Assembly (NCBI GenBank): GCA_016707785.1
Contig: JADJGZ010000056.1
Location: forward strand, 1-64,000
Direction: 5' to 3'
DNA from: Bacteroidales bacterium
Lineage (GTDB): Bacteria; Bacteroidota; Bacteroidia; Bacteroidales; UBA4417
DNA: 64,000 nucleotides
How positions within the stretch are numbered: position 1 is the stretch's first letter; each line of letters starts with the position of its first letter. The notes beneath the pieces were generated by a model. That model was not told the DNA's origin, did no database searches, and worked only from the letters and a program-made list of their open reading frames with translations. Positions 17,400 to 26,700 of the stretch are shown one piece after another. A program made the position numbers and the translations under genes.

Positions 17400-18413
17400 A
17401 TGACGAAACCCACTCCCTTAACGATTAAAGATATTGCCAGGAATCTTGGTGTATCAGTTTCAACTGTTTCAAGAGCTTTAAAAGATCATCCTGATATCAG
17501 CTCAGAAACAAAGATGATGATCAAGACTTATGCTGAACAGGTTAATTACAGACCCAATGTGCTAGCATTAAGTTTGCGTAAGCAGAAATCCAATACGATT
17601 GGACTGATTATACCTGCGATTGTACATCATTTTTTCTCTTCTGTGATCAGTGGTATTGAAGATCTTGCATACAAAGAAGGATATAATCTTATCATCTGCC
17701 AATCAAATGAAAATCAGCACAGGGAGGCGATAAACCTTCAAACACTGATTGATCACAGGGTAGATGGAATCCTGGTTTCCCTCAGTAAGACCACACAGGA
17801 ATTTGATCATTTCAGGGAGGCCATTGATAGTGGAACCCCTATTGTCTTTTATGACCGGGTTTCTGATGAACTTGAAGTGGATAAAGTAATTACGGATGAT
17901 TTCGAAGGTGGTCGAATTGCAACTCATCATTTAATTAATCGCGGATGCAGAAAGATACTACACCTTGCGGCACCACAACATCTCTTAATTGGTAAAAACC
18001 GCAGCAATGGTTATTGCGAAGCCTTGCGGGAAAACAACCTGGAAGTGCGTGAAGACTGGATCCTCAAATGTGATACCCGGGAAGAAGTCCTTACGCTGAG
18101 AAATCATCTTATAAACCTTGCTCCTGAAATAGACGGAATTTTTGCTGTTAATGACAGCACTGCCATTGAGGCCATACGAGTGCTTCAAAGTCACAACTTC
18201 AGGGTGCCGGAAGATATTGCTGTTATTGGATATGGAGATGGACCGAATGCAACGATTATTCATCCTGAATTGACAACCGTTGTTCAAAAAGGCTATGAAA
18301 TGGGAAGGGAAAGTGTAAAGATGTTACTTAGAAGACTGAATAACCCTGCTGCTGAGATAAATTTCCAGACAAAAGTGTTTAAACCAACACTGATTGTGAG
18401 GCAATCGGCGTAA
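17400..18413 (+). CDS. LacI/GalR-family transcriptional regulator
   Basis: This 337-residue protein has an N-terminal helix-turn-helix (TIKDIARNLGVSVSTVSRAL, residues 8-27) and hinge YRPNVLALSLRKQKSNTIGL. The periplasmic-binding-protein-like effector domain includes VDGILVSLSK, PIVFYDR, GIFAVNDSTA, DIAVIGYGDG and TTVVQKGYEMG. It binds palindromic operators with central CG and responds to a sugar, here probably maltose or a maltodextrin. It lies divergent from susCDEF and within the enzyme cluster. Classic Bacteroides sus loci use the unrelated SusR; LacI control is common in marine and environmental Bacteroidota. Whether it represses or activates is not visible. Confidence 0.93.
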   Translation: MTKPTPLTIKDIARNLGVSVSTVSRALKDHPDISSETKMMIKTYAEQVNYRPNVLALSLRKQKSNTIGLIIPAIVHHFFSSVISGIEDLAYKEGYNLIICQSNENQHREAINLQTLIDHRVDGILVSLSKTTQEFDHFREAIDSGTPIVFYDRVSDELEVDKVITDDFEGGRIATHHLINRGCRKILHLAAPQHLLIGKNRSNGYCEALRENNLEVREDWILKCDTREEVLTLRNHLINLAPEIDGIFAVNDSTAIEAIRVLQSHNFRVPEDIAVIGYGDGPNATIIHPELTTVVQKGYEMGRESVKMLLRRLNNPAAEINFQTKVFKPTLIVRQSA

Positions 18414-18420
18414 AGGGTGT

Positions 18421-18892
18421 CTTTGTTTGTCCCCCTTTGCAAAAGGGGGTGTCCGCCTTGGCGGACGGGGGATTTCTTCCATGAACAGAGCGGTTGTTGT
18501 AGATGCAAAATCCCCCCCGGGAAAATTCAAATCCCCCTAACCCCCTTTTCCAAAGGGGGACGCAGCCGAAGGTTGACGGGGAATTTTCGAGGTGAACTCT
18601 ATACTGCCAGTCATACTATTCACTGAATAAACCTGTCAGGTTTCGAAAACCTGACAGGTTTAAACCACCGAATATTGTATCCCCTTTATCTAATAAGGGA
18701 GGCAGCCGCAGGCTGACGTGGGATTTACGCAGAAAGCAGAAAAGTGCTCAAACTTGCAAAAGGCCCTTCATTGCCAAAATCCCCCTAGATCCCCCTTTTC
18801 CAAAGGGGGACGATGTCTTGTTATGTTTTTCCCTTATCTAAAGGGGGACGACGCCTTGTTACTCTTTTTTTCCTTTTCCAAAGGGGGACGCT
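18421..18892. repeat. Array of degenerate CCCCCTTT-type hairpin repeats
   Basis: The 499-bp gap between the LacI-type gene and the amylase has no gene. It holds about six degenerate copies of an element made of CCCCCTTT, a short loop and AAAGGGGG, often followed by a GC-rich hairpin and GGGGAATTT or GGGGATTT. Copies start near 18431, 18541, 18680, 18780, 18832 and 18871. The first has two perfect stems (18431-18449 and 18451-18466). The first copy could also terminate the LacI-type transcript. Confidence 0.8.
18629..18661. repeat. Perfect 33-bp inverted repeat
   Basis: Arms AAACCTGTCAGGTTT and AAACCTGACAGGTTT flank the loop CGA; each arm is itself nearly palindromic. It lies inside the CCCCCTTT repeat array and is a distinct element. 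Confidence 0.9.
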
Positions 18893-18912
18893 AATGAGGC
18901 ACTTATCTTGAT

Positions 18913-21714
18913 TTAATAAACCACGACTTTCTTAGTAGTAACCTGATTACCTACCTGTACCCGGATCAAGTACAAACCAGGTGTTTCAGGGTACCAGGTA
19001 AGGAGTTTCTCCTGATTCAATTTGCCTTTCATTGGTTTACTTACCTGGATTCCTGAGAGGTTGTAGAAACTAACTTCATAGAGTTGATTTCCTTTACAGG
19101 TCAGTAATATCTTACAGGCATCAGTTACAGGATTTGGAGCAATCTGTACATCAAATCCAGAAGCTACATTTTCTCCAAAACCATAGGGATTAGCTACTTT
19201 TTTGGAAAGGTAGACTTTTGCTTCTCCTGCTTTCAAGGTGATTGGCGCAGTTACATCGGATACTTCGATTGAATCGTTGTTCAGATAATCGTACCACCTG
19301 CCTGTATTATGAAAGTTCGGAATAATGTTGGTTGAGGTGATATTGAAATTCCCGAGAATTACAGCTGACATGGAAGCATCCTGCAACTTGATTTTTTTCA
19401 AAGCGCCACCCACCTCAAGTGTGAAATTCTGGGTGCGGAAAACTGGATTCTCTGTCCGCAGATGGATAAGTGCAGCATAAGTATTGTAAAGATCACGGCG
19501 ACGTTCCTGGCTCATATAATCCCACCTCGGTGGTTTATTATCCAGGCGGGAAGCTGAGGTGCCACTTGGATAATTGATGGAATAATCATACCCCATTTCA
19601 CCAAACTGCCATATCATTTTAGGACCGGGAATGGTCAGAAAGAAGGTGGCTGTAAGTGCAGCTCTTTGCAATGCGATCGTGGTATCTTTGATAGAGTAGC
19701 CGGCTGTGGAATTTCCTGACGAAATACATTTAAACATCTGGCGTTCCTCATCATGGCTCTCCATATAGGAAACCAGGGTCGGATTGGACCAGCCCCTTGA
19801 AGCATAAGAAGCCCAGGAGATATCACTGTTCGAAGTATAGCCCATGGCTGCCTCATTATAGTTATAGTTGATATTTCCCCAAAGCAACATTCCACGATTG
19901 GATAATTCCTTTTCTTCATCATTGTTTGCGAAATGTTCCAATATCAGCACTGCATTGGCATTTTTAGCTTTTATAATATTATGGTAATTGGTTAGAATAC
20001 TGATCCTGGAACCATCATAATTACCCCATGCACCAGTATTGCCGAGGGTGTTGTTCTGAGTAAAACCTTTAGAGAGGTCGAAACGGTAACCATCTACTTT
20101 AAAATCAGTAATCCAATACTCCAGGATTCTCTTCATGTAGTCCTTTGTATCCTGCGATTCATGGTTAAAGTCGAAGCCTACATTGAAATCATGTTTTGCC
20201 ACAGTATTATAATATGGACTATTGGCAGCGGGCCTGCTGTTAGCTGCATCCCAGTAAAGCTGAACATAAGGGGAAGTACCAAAGGAATGATTTAATACCA
20301 TATCCAATATTACAGCAATTCCATTGGCATGGCATACATCAATCATTTCTTTCAACTTTGCTTCTGTTCCGTAATATTTGTCCACAGCAAAATAGTAACA
20401 TGGATTATATCCCCAGCTAAGGTTTCCTTCAAATTCGCTCACGGGCATAAATTCAATTGCATTAATCCCCATTCTTTTGAGGTAGGGTAATGTATCAATG
20501 ATAGACTGGAAGCTATGCGGTGAAGAAAAGTCGCGAATTAACAATTCATAAATCACCAGGTCAGTAACTGGAGGCATTGTGAAATTTGTAGTCTGCCAGG
20601 TATATTCGGGCTGGTTCGTTTGTAACACTGTAGCCACCCCGGAAGTTTTTCCTGCAGGGTAATCGATTAATCCCGGATAAGTAACATCATCGATATAATG
20701 GTCATTCCATGGATCACTCACTTTTTTTGCATACGGGTCACCTACCCTGATACTACCATCGACAAAGTACTGGTAGACATATTCTTTACCGGGGACAAGG
20801 TTACCAACAGGGCACCAATATCTTTTGCCATCGGGTGTCCTGAACATATAATTAAGATCTCCCGGAAGCCAGTTATTAAAATCGCCCAGTACAAATGCAA
20901 ATTCCTTAAGAGGAGCATAAAGGCAAAGGACCAGGCTATCGGCTGAAATGTAGTTGATCCCATCAATGATGCCTGCAGGCAATTCAGCAGTAACAACGGG
21001 AGGGCGTACATAATAGTAGAAAGAATCTGCAACCATATTGGTTGTTGTTTTAGCAATCGCTTTAACAAGCACTCTTCCATATTGGGTTGGAGTAATGTTT
21101 GTGGACAGGCTGGTGCCAGTATTTGCAGCAATTTGCTGACCATTGGCATAAAGAATTGTAGAGTCGGCCAACAATGAAGAAACTGAAACTGCGAAAGAAA
21201 CACCGATTTGGGCAAACATGAAATCCTGGTCAGGATTTGTTATTTTGACGCTCAAACCTGAAGGGTAAATATCATAAAAAATATCTCCGTTAGTGGATGT
21301 TTTTCCTTCGAGCCAGGTTCCACCGACCTGAACTCCGGACCGAAATACAAATGCAAGTTTTTCTATTTGCTCATTGGCAGGAACACCGTAATAATCTCTG
21401 ATAGAAGGAGAAATAGCAAGTTTCCATTTATTATTCCCAAGATTTGTAAGTTTACAAGCCGGTATATTAACACCCCAGTCTGCTTTCACATATTTCCAGT
21501 CGGATGTGCTGGTACTGAGGTTTGTAATCACACCAGTATGGGCATAAACATCCCCTGTATATCCGGCAAGTCCGCCACTACCCTGGGTTGCATCGAACAC
21601 AACCTCTACTCCGTCCAGATCAGTAGGAAGCGCTGGAGTAACTGTAATGAGTTGACTGTAACCTGTTAAGGTCGAAATAGCAAAAACAATAAAGAAAAGG
21701 TGTCTAATTTTCAT
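18913..21714 (-). CDS. Secreted GH13 alpha-amylase family enzyme with T9SS sorting domain
   Basis: This 933-residue protein begins with signal peptide MKIRHLFFIVFAISTLTGYS. Residues 22-160 form a module shared with the GH31 neighbour (LAGYTGDVYAHTGVITN). A CBM48-like early set domain follows (LCLYAPLKEFAFVLGDFNNW) and then the GH13 barrel: VILDMVLNHSFG, nucleophile D546 in GYRFDLSKG, acid/base E593 in LILEHFAN and D655 in ESHDEERQ. The last 75 residues (QIAPNPVTDACKILL to TTKKVVVY) are a type A T9SS sorting domain, so it is exported through the outer membrane. It should cut starch or glycogen outside the cell. Its promoter lies divergent from the MFS transporter gene. Confidence 0.92.
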   Translation of the reverse strand: MKIRHLFFIVFAISTLTGYSQLITVTPALPTDLDGVEVVFDATQGSGGLAGYTGDVYAHTGVITNLSTSTSDWKYVKADWGVNIPACKLTNLGNNKWKLAISPSIRDYYGVPANEQIEKLAFVFRSGVQVGGTWLEGKTSTNGDIFYDIYPSGLSVKITNPDQDFMFAQIGVSFAVSVSSLLADSTILYANGQQIAANTGTSLSTNITPTQYGRVLVKAIAKTTTNMVADSFYYYVRPPVVTAELPAGIIDGINYISADSLVLCLYAPLKEFAFVLGDFNNWLPGDLNYMFRTPDGKRYWCPVGNLVPGKEYVYQYFVDGSIRVGDPYAKKVSDPWNDHYIDDVTYPGLIDYPAGKTSGVATVLQTNQPEYTWQTTNFTMPPVTDLVIYELLIRDFSSPHSFQSIIDTLPYLKRMGINAIEFMPVSEFEGNLSWGYNPCYYFAVDKYYGTEAKLKEMIDVCHANGIAVILDMVLNHSFGTSPYVQLYWDAANSRPAANSPYYNTVAKHDFNVGFDFNHESQDTKDYMKRILEYWITDFKVDGYRFDLSKGFTQNNTLGNTGAWGNYDGSRISILTNYHNIIKAKNANAVLILEHFANNDEEKELSNRGMLLWGNINYNYNEAAMGYTSNSDISWASYASRGWSNPTLVSYMESHDEERQMFKCISSGNSTAGYSIKDTTIALQRAALTATFFLTIPGPKMIWQFGEMGYDYSINYPSGTSASRLDNKPPRWDYMSQERRRDLYNTYAALIHLRTENPVFRTQNFTLEVGGALKKIKLQDASMSAVILGNFNITSTNIIPNFHNTGRWYDYLNNDSIEVSDVTAPITLKAGEAKVYLSKKVANPYGFGENVASGFDVQIAPNPVTDACKILLTCKGNQLYEVSFYNLSGIQVSKPMKGKLNQEKLLTWYPETPGLYLIRVQVGNQVTTKKVVVY

Positions 21715-21738
21715 CGTGAGGTTTTTTTAATCTGATTA

Positions 21739-21755
21739 CAAAAGTAACACTTTTG
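21739..21755 (-). promoter_or_regulatory. Promoter of the secreted GH13 gene overlapped by an inverted repeat
   Basis: TACTTTTG on the minus strand (21746-21739) matches the -7 consensus, 25 nt before the start codon. The same bases are part of CAAAAGT-AAC-ACTTTTG (21739-21755), a perfect 7-bp inverted repeat that could be a regulator site. Confidence 0.65.
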
Positions 21756-21842
21756 AAACCTTATTACCAAGGCTTCAGGAAAGGCAATACAGTTTTCGAT
21801 TAAAGAATTCAACCTTTATTACAAAAAAATCAAATGAAATTA

Positions 21843-21850
21843 TACATTTG
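21843..21850 (+). promoter_or_regulatory. -7 promoter element of the MFS transporter gene
   Basis: TACATTTG matches TAnnTTTG. It lies 28 nt before ATG 21878 and overlaps the TTG at 21848, which argues against that TTG as the start. Confidence 0.65.
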
Positions 21851-21877
21851 CGTTTAGCAATTAATATTCAGGATATC

Positions 21878-23167
21878 ATGATGAGTAAACGTCCACGTCT
21901 TACTTTCTGGCAAATCTGGAACATGAGTTTCGGATTTATGGGCATTCAATTTGGGTTTGCCTTGCAGAATGCAAATGCTTCCCGCATTTTACAAACTTTC
22001 GGGGCCGAGGTAGACCATTTGAGCTGGTTTTGGCTGGTAGCTCCGGTTACAGGAATGATCATTCAGCCCATTATTGGACTGGCGAGCGATAAAACCTGGA
22101 ACAGACTAGGGAGAAGAAGGCCCTATTTTCTGGCCGGGGCCATCCTTACCAGTACTGCCTTGATACTTATGCCCAATGCGCCACATCTGGCTACATTTAT
22201 TGCTCCAATGTTTATTGGTGGAGGCTTGCTTATGATCATGGATGCATCCATCAACATTTCCATGGAACCTTTCAGGGCATTGGTTGCCGACAAATTGCCT
22301 GAAGTACAGCACACCCTGGGTTTTTCAGTCCAGACTCTGCTGATTGGAATAGGGGCAGTAGTCGGTTCATGGTTGCCATATATCCTGGGAAACTGGTTTG
22401 GGATATCAAAGGAAGCTTCCGGAGCAGGATTAATTCCTGATAATGTTGCTTTCTCTTTCTATGTGGGTGCAGCGGTTCTTCTCACTACTATCCTGATCAC
22501 TATTTTTACCACTTCTGAATATCCACCTGATTACTATGAAAAGGAGATTGAAGAAGAAAAGCCAAAGAAGGTTGTAATTCCAAAAATCATGGTGCAATTA
22601 CTTCTGGTACAATTTTTCTCCTGGTTTGCTTTATTCTCGATGTGGGTTTATACCACTCCTGCCATTGCAGAGCATTTTTACAACAGTCCGGATCCTAATT
22701 CCGCCGGTTATCAGGAAGCTGGTGACTGGGTGGGGATTCTTTTCGGTATTTACAATGGAGTCTCAGCAGCAGTTGCTCTCCTGCTTCCCATTCTAGCTAA
22801 AAGAATAGGCAGGAAACAAACACATTCAATTGCACTTGTTATTGGCGGCCTTTCCTTCCTTTCATTCCTTATCATCCCCAATGCAAATATGTTAATCATT
22901 CCTATGATCGGAATTGGTATTGCCTGGGGAAGTATCCTTGCCATGCCTTATGCAATGCTTGCCAGTAGTATTCCTGCTAAGCGAATGGGTATTTATATGG
23001 GATTGTTTAATATGTCGATAACTATTCCGCAGATACTAAGTGGGATTTTCACTGGTCTGATCCTGAAATACCTGTTTAATGGCAACACGATGTTATGTAT
23101 TGTAATGGCCGGTATTTCAATGATTTTAGGGGCTGGATTTGCTTTGGTTATCAAGGAGAAAAGCTAA
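21878..23167 (+). CDS. MFS sugar transporter (SLC45/GPH-like, probable maltose or maltodextrin importer)
   Basis: The start MMSKRPRLTFWQIWNMSFG at 21878 gives 429 residues. A longer TTG start at 21848 overlaps the promoter and is rejected. About 12 hydrophobic segments are visible, with the loop motif DKTWNRLGRRRPYFLAG after helix 2 and a long cytoplasmic middle loop (YYEKEIEEEKPKKVVIPK). Similar transporters sit in flavobacterial alpha-glucan loci beside GH65 and beta-phosphoglucomutase genes and are taken to import maltose from the periplasm. It is divergent from the secreted amylase, and MalQ lies downstream on the same strand. Confidence 0.88.
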   Translation: MMSKRPRLTFWQIWNMSFGFMGIQFGFALQNANASRILQTFGAEVDHLSWFWLVAPVTGMIIQPIIGLASDKTWNRLGRRRPYFLAGAILTSTALILMPNAPHLATFIAPMFIGGGLLMIMDASINISMEPFRALVADKLPEVQHTLGFSVQTLLIGIGAVVGSWLPYILGNWFGISKEASGAGLIPDNVAFSFYVGAAVLLTTILITIFTTSEYPPDYYEKEIEEEKPKKVVIPKIMVQLLLVQFFSWFALFSMWVYTTPAIAEHFYNSPDPNSAGYQEAGDWVGILFGIYNGVSAAVALLLPILAKRIGRKQTHSIALVIGGLSFLSFLIIPNANMLIIPMIGIGIAWGSILAMPYAMLASSIPAKRMGIYMGLFNMSITIPQILSGIFTGLILKYLFNGNTMLCIVMAGISMILGAGFALVIKEKS

Positions 23168-23224
23168 AATTTCTTTGGATAACCCTTGCTACCTGCTATA
23201 TAAGGACACACTTATAAGGATAAA

Positions 23225-23815
23225 TTATTTCAGGTTTAATACCATGTCATCATTCATTCCCTGGTATTCAAACTGGCCGAGTTTTATAAAACCCAGATGG
23301 TGATAATAGGCAATAGCCCTATCATTTCCGGATTGGACCCCGCCCCAGAGAATAATCCTTTCAATTCCCTTTTCTTTAAGATCTGACAATATAAACCTGA
23401 AAAGCAATTTCCCGATTCCCATTCCCTGGTATTGATCACCGACTGAAGGGGCATATGTGCAGTCCGTTTCCATGGATAGCTTTAATCCATAGGATTCGAG
23501 CCTGCTGCGGTCATGATCCAGGTATCCATCTTTTATAATGGCATAAGCGATGATATTGTCACTTTCTTTTTCAACGCCTATATAGCCATTATGCTCCTTA
23601 TGCACCAGAAAGAGGTTTTCAATGGTTTCCCGGTCAAAGTGATGCGGCCCAAACCTGCTTTTTGTCAGATCACTGAGGTTATGCAGGTAATGACGAAGAG
23701 GTTCCAGGTCATAATTGTTCAATTTCCTAAACTCAAAACTTTCTGATGATTTCCGATGATTTTCCATGCACAATGGTTTACATGAATGAAAAGAAGAAGA
23801 AGCTTCAAATTTCAT
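23225..23815 (-). CDS. GNAT-family N-acetyltransferase
   Basis: This 196-residue protein shows the GNAT fold: FEFRKLNNYDLEPLRHYL, the strand NIIAYAIIKDGYL and the acetyl-CoA loop YQGMGIGKLLFRFILSDL (Q/R-x-x-G-x-G/A). It ends with RAIAYYHHLGFIKLGQFEY. The first 16 residues (MKFEASSSFHSCKPLC) are outside the domain, so the start may instead be ATG 23767 (MENHRKSSE). The substrate is unknown. It stands alone on the minus strand between the MFS and MalQ genes and has no evident link with glucan use. Confidence 0.85.
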   Translation of the reverse strand: MKFEASSSFHSCKPLCMENHRKSSESFEFRKLNNYDLEPLRHYLHNLSDLTKSRFGPHHFDRETIENLFLVHKEHNGYIGVEKESDNIIAYAIIKDGYLDHDRSRLESYGLKLSMETDCTYAPSVGDQYQGMGIGKLLFRFILSDLKEKGIERIILWGGVQSGNDRAIAYYHHLGFIKLGQFEYQGMNDDMVLNLK

Positions 23816-23877
23816 AAAAATTGATTCCTTAATAGAAGAAATTTTTTATTATTTTCATTCTTTGAAAAACCAATGTT

Positions 23878-26619
23878 ATGATTCTATCTTTCCATATCAC
23901 TTACAAAACTTTTCCCGGTCAACAAATGATGTTGCAGGGTGCGATTCCTGAACTTGGATCAGCTTCAGAACTGAAGGCAGTTTATATGACATTGCTTGAT
24001 GCTGAAACTGGTCATTGGTACCTGAACATTAGTTTAAAGAAGCTTTCAGACTTTTCATACCGGTATATCCTGAAGGACGACAACTTCAATACTCAGATTG
24101 AAGAGTGGGGACCTGACAGGAGCTTTTGTGCTGAAAACCGGACAGCCAATCATATTTTACTTACAGATCGATGGAGATCCTTTTCTGACCCGGATTATGC
24201 ATTACATTCTTCGGCATTTACCAACGCCATTCTCAAGCCGGGTGAACTATTTCCTGCTCCGGTTGCAAAAGCAGCAGGAAAAACAGATTCCATAATCCTG
24301 AAATTTAAACCTACTGTAATCCGCATTAAGCCAGGTCATCGTGTTGCTGTATGTGGGAGTTCCAAAAGCCTGGGAGCCTGGAAAGATGAAAAAGCCCTGG
24401 TGCTGGGCAATCCAGAACACCCGGTGTGGGATGGTGAAGTCAGGATACCGGTTAAAGATTTCCCAGTCAGGTATAAATTTTTCATTCAGAATGAGAAAGG
24501 AGAGACAGCATTTTGGGAGAAATCCACCGATCGGATCATACAATTACCTGATGGTGAAATTCCAGATGTCATAGAGATCCGGGATGAGAAATTTGATTTC
24601 CCTCAGTATCCCTGGAAGGGGACCGGTGTAGCCATTCCCGTGTTTTCACTGCGACGTCGAAATGGATTTGGAGTTGGAGAATTTACCGATATCTCACTTC
24701 TTGTTGATTGGTCAGTAAATGTAGGAATACGAATGGTGCAAATCCTTCCAGTTAATGATACCGTTGCGAAGCATTCCTGGATGGATTCCTATCCATATGC
24801 TGCAATCTCTGTTTACGCACTTCATCCCATTTATATCAATATAAGTGAAATTGGTGCACTGAAATCAGAGATCAATCAGCAGATCATCGATGCACAAGGG
24901 AGATACCTGAATTCGTTACATAAAATTGATTATGAGGCTGTAATGGCGTTAAAATCCAGATTTTTCAAGCTTTTTTATGATCAGAGCAAAAAGCAATTAT
25001 TAAAAGATCCGGAGTTTCTATCCTTCTTCAAAGAAAATGAACATTGGCTCCGGCCTTATGCAGCCTTTTCATACCTGCGTGATCTTTTTAATACTCCGGA
25101 TTTCAGCCGATGGGGCGAGTACAGTAAACCGGGTGCAGAGTTGCTTGCTTTGCTTACTGATGAGAATTCTGCTCATTATGATGATATCGCAGTTCATTAT
25201 TTCATCCAGTTCCATGCCTATAAGCAGTTATTTGAGGCAGCCAGGTATGCGCGTTCAAGAGGTGTAGTTCTTAAAGGTGACATCCCTATTGGTATTTACA
25301 GGAATTCTGTGGATGCATGGCTAAGTCCGGAGCTCTATCATATGGACAGACAAGCGGGAGCACCTCCGGATGATTTTTCAGCAAAAGGTCAGAATTGGCG
25401 TTTCCCTACCTACAATTGGGAGGAGATGGCCAAAGATAATTATGGTTGGTGGCAACAGAGGTTGCGACAACTTTCGGGATATTTTGATGCATTCAGGATT
25501 GATCATATTCTAGGCTTTTTCAGGATTTGGGAGATCCCTTCTTCACAAGTCGAAGGATTGCTGGGGTATTTTAACCCAAGCCTTCCATTTTATCGTGATG
25601 ACTTGCAGGAACGAGGTATCTGGTTTGATGAGCAAAGGCTATGCAAGCCATATATCCGTGAACATTTCCTGTATGAACGTTTTGGTGAACTTATGGAGGA
25701 GGTTAAATATAATTTCCTTGAAGAATATGCTCCCGGCTGTTATAACCTGAGAGAGGAATACAATACTCAGAGTAAGATTGAACAAAAGCTAGTTGTTGAG
25801 CCGGATGCCAGTCCATGGATGAGAAACCGTATTGAACGTATGATACAGGGATTAAACTCCTTAGTTGCTGAAGTCCTTTTCCTGCATGCACCCGATACAG
25901 GTGACAATGGTTACTTCCCAAGGAATGCGCTACATTTCACCCGTTCTTACCAGGAACTTGACGGGCATACCAAACACGCGATCAACCAGGTATATCTTGA
26001 GTATTTCTATCAGCGAAATGAGGAGTTCTGGCGTGGAAAAGCTATGACTAAGCTGCCTGTGATAAAAAAGGCAACTAATATGCTGTTATGTGGGGAGGAC
26101 CTTGGTATGGTTCCCGCTTGTGTACCCAGTGTTATGAATGAATTGGGGATTCTGAGCCTGGAAGTGCAGCGTATGCCTAAGGATATAAAAGTAGCCTTCG
26201 GACATCCAGCTTCATATCCCTATCTTTCAGTAGCAACACCTTCATCGCATGACACCTCTACCATTCGCGGCTGGTGGGAGGAGGATCCTGCCCGTTCGCA
26301 GAAGTTTTATTATGAGATATTAGGCAACCATGGTCCTTCGCCTTATTTCTGTGAGCCGGATATTGTAAGACAAATTATTGTTCAGCACCTTTATTCACCA
26401 AGCATGTGGGCTGTTTTCCCTATCCAGGACCTATTGGGGATGGATGGGAAAATAAGGTTGAAAGATGCCCGGGAAGAACGGATTAATAACCCAGGGAATC
26501 CTAATCATTACTGGAGGTACCGGCTTCACCTTAATCTCGAGGATTTACTTGAACTTGATGGATTTAATGAATCTCTCAAAGATATGATCCTGCAATCAGG
26601 AAGGCTGGAGATCTATTGA
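23878..26619 (+). CDS. malQ: 4-alpha-glucanotransferase (amylomaltase) with two CBM20-type domains
   Basis: This 913-residue protein lacks a signal peptide and is cytoplasmic. Two starch-binding CBM20-like domains occupy residues ~1-125 and ~135-245 (KPGHRVAVCGSSKSLGAW). The GH77 catalytic domain follows: DSYPYAAISVYALHPIYI, nucleophile D542 in FRIDHILGFFRIWEIP, acid/base E740 in LCGEDLGMVP and D792 in PSSHDTSTIRGWW. It transfers alpha-1,4-glucan segments between malto-oligosaccharides and releases glucose. The length and the double CBM20 match the Bacteroidetes form, also seen in plant DPE2. It runs in the same direction as the MFS transporter. Confidence 0.95.
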   Translation: MILSFHITYKTFPGQQMMLQGAIPELGSASELKAVYMTLLDAETGHWYLNISLKKLSDFSYRYILKDDNFNTQIEEWGPDRSFCAENRTANHILLTDRWRSFSDPDYALHSSAFTNAILKPGELFPAPVAKAAGKTDSIILKFKPTVIRIKPGHRVAVCGSSKSLGAWKDEKALVLGNPEHPVWDGEVRIPVKDFPVRYKFFIQNEKGETAFWEKSTDRIIQLPDGEIPDVIEIRDEKFDFPQYPWKGTGVAIPVFSLRRRNGFGVGEFTDISLLVDWSVNVGIRMVQILPVNDTVAKHSWMDSYPYAAISVYALHPIYINISEIGALKSEINQQIIDAQGRYLNSLHKIDYEAVMALKSRFFKLFYDQSKKQLLKDPEFLSFFKENEHWLRPYAAFSYLRDLFNTPDFSRWGEYSKPGAELLALLTDENSAHYDDIAVHYFIQFHAYKQLFEAARYARSRGVVLKGDIPIGIYRNSVDAWLSPELYHMDRQAGAPPDDFSAKGQNWRFPTYNWEEMAKDNYGWWQQRLRQLSGYFDAFRIDHILGFFRIWEIPSSQVEGLLGYFNPSLPFYRDDLQERGIWFDEQRLCKPYIREHFLYERFGELMEEVKYNFLEEYAPGCYNLREEYNTQSKIEQKLVVEPDASPWMRNRIERMIQGLNSLVAEVLFLHAPDTGDNGYFPRNALHFTRSYQELDGHTKHAINQVYLEYFYQRNEEFWRGKAMTKLPVIKKATNMLLCGEDLGMVPACVPSVMNELGILSLEVQRMPKDIKVAFGHPASYPYLSVATPSSHDTSTIRGWWEEDPARSQKFYYEILGNHGPSPYFCEPDIVRQIIVQHLYSPSMWAVFPIQDLLGMDGKIRLKDAREERINNPGNPNHYWRYRLHLNLEDLLELDGFNESLKDMILQSGRLEIY

Positions 26620-26621
26620 TC

Positions 26622-26668
26622 AAAAAAAAGTCACATTTTTAAAAGCTTTGGCCTCTAAAAATGTGACT
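26622..26668 (-). terminator. Intrinsic terminator of the leftward GH13-GH31-SusA block
   Basis: A perfect 13-bp stem (AGTCACATTTTTA with TAAAAATGTGACT, 26629-26668) is followed on the minus strand by eight T (26629-26622 side). It lies 32 bp past the GH13 lipoprotein stop, where it meets the convergent malQ gene. Confidence 0.9.
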
Positions 26669-26700
26669 ATAAATTGTCGCTCAGTTAATACTGAATGTTT

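Noticed and set aside
20742..21215. 157-codon ORF on the minus strand
   Set aside because: It is another frame inside the T9SS GH13 gene; the main frame has the known domains.
21848..21877. TTG start for the MFS transporter
   Set aside because: The TTG overlaps the TAnnTTTG promoter element, so transcription would start downstream of it; ATG 21878 fits the family N-terminus.
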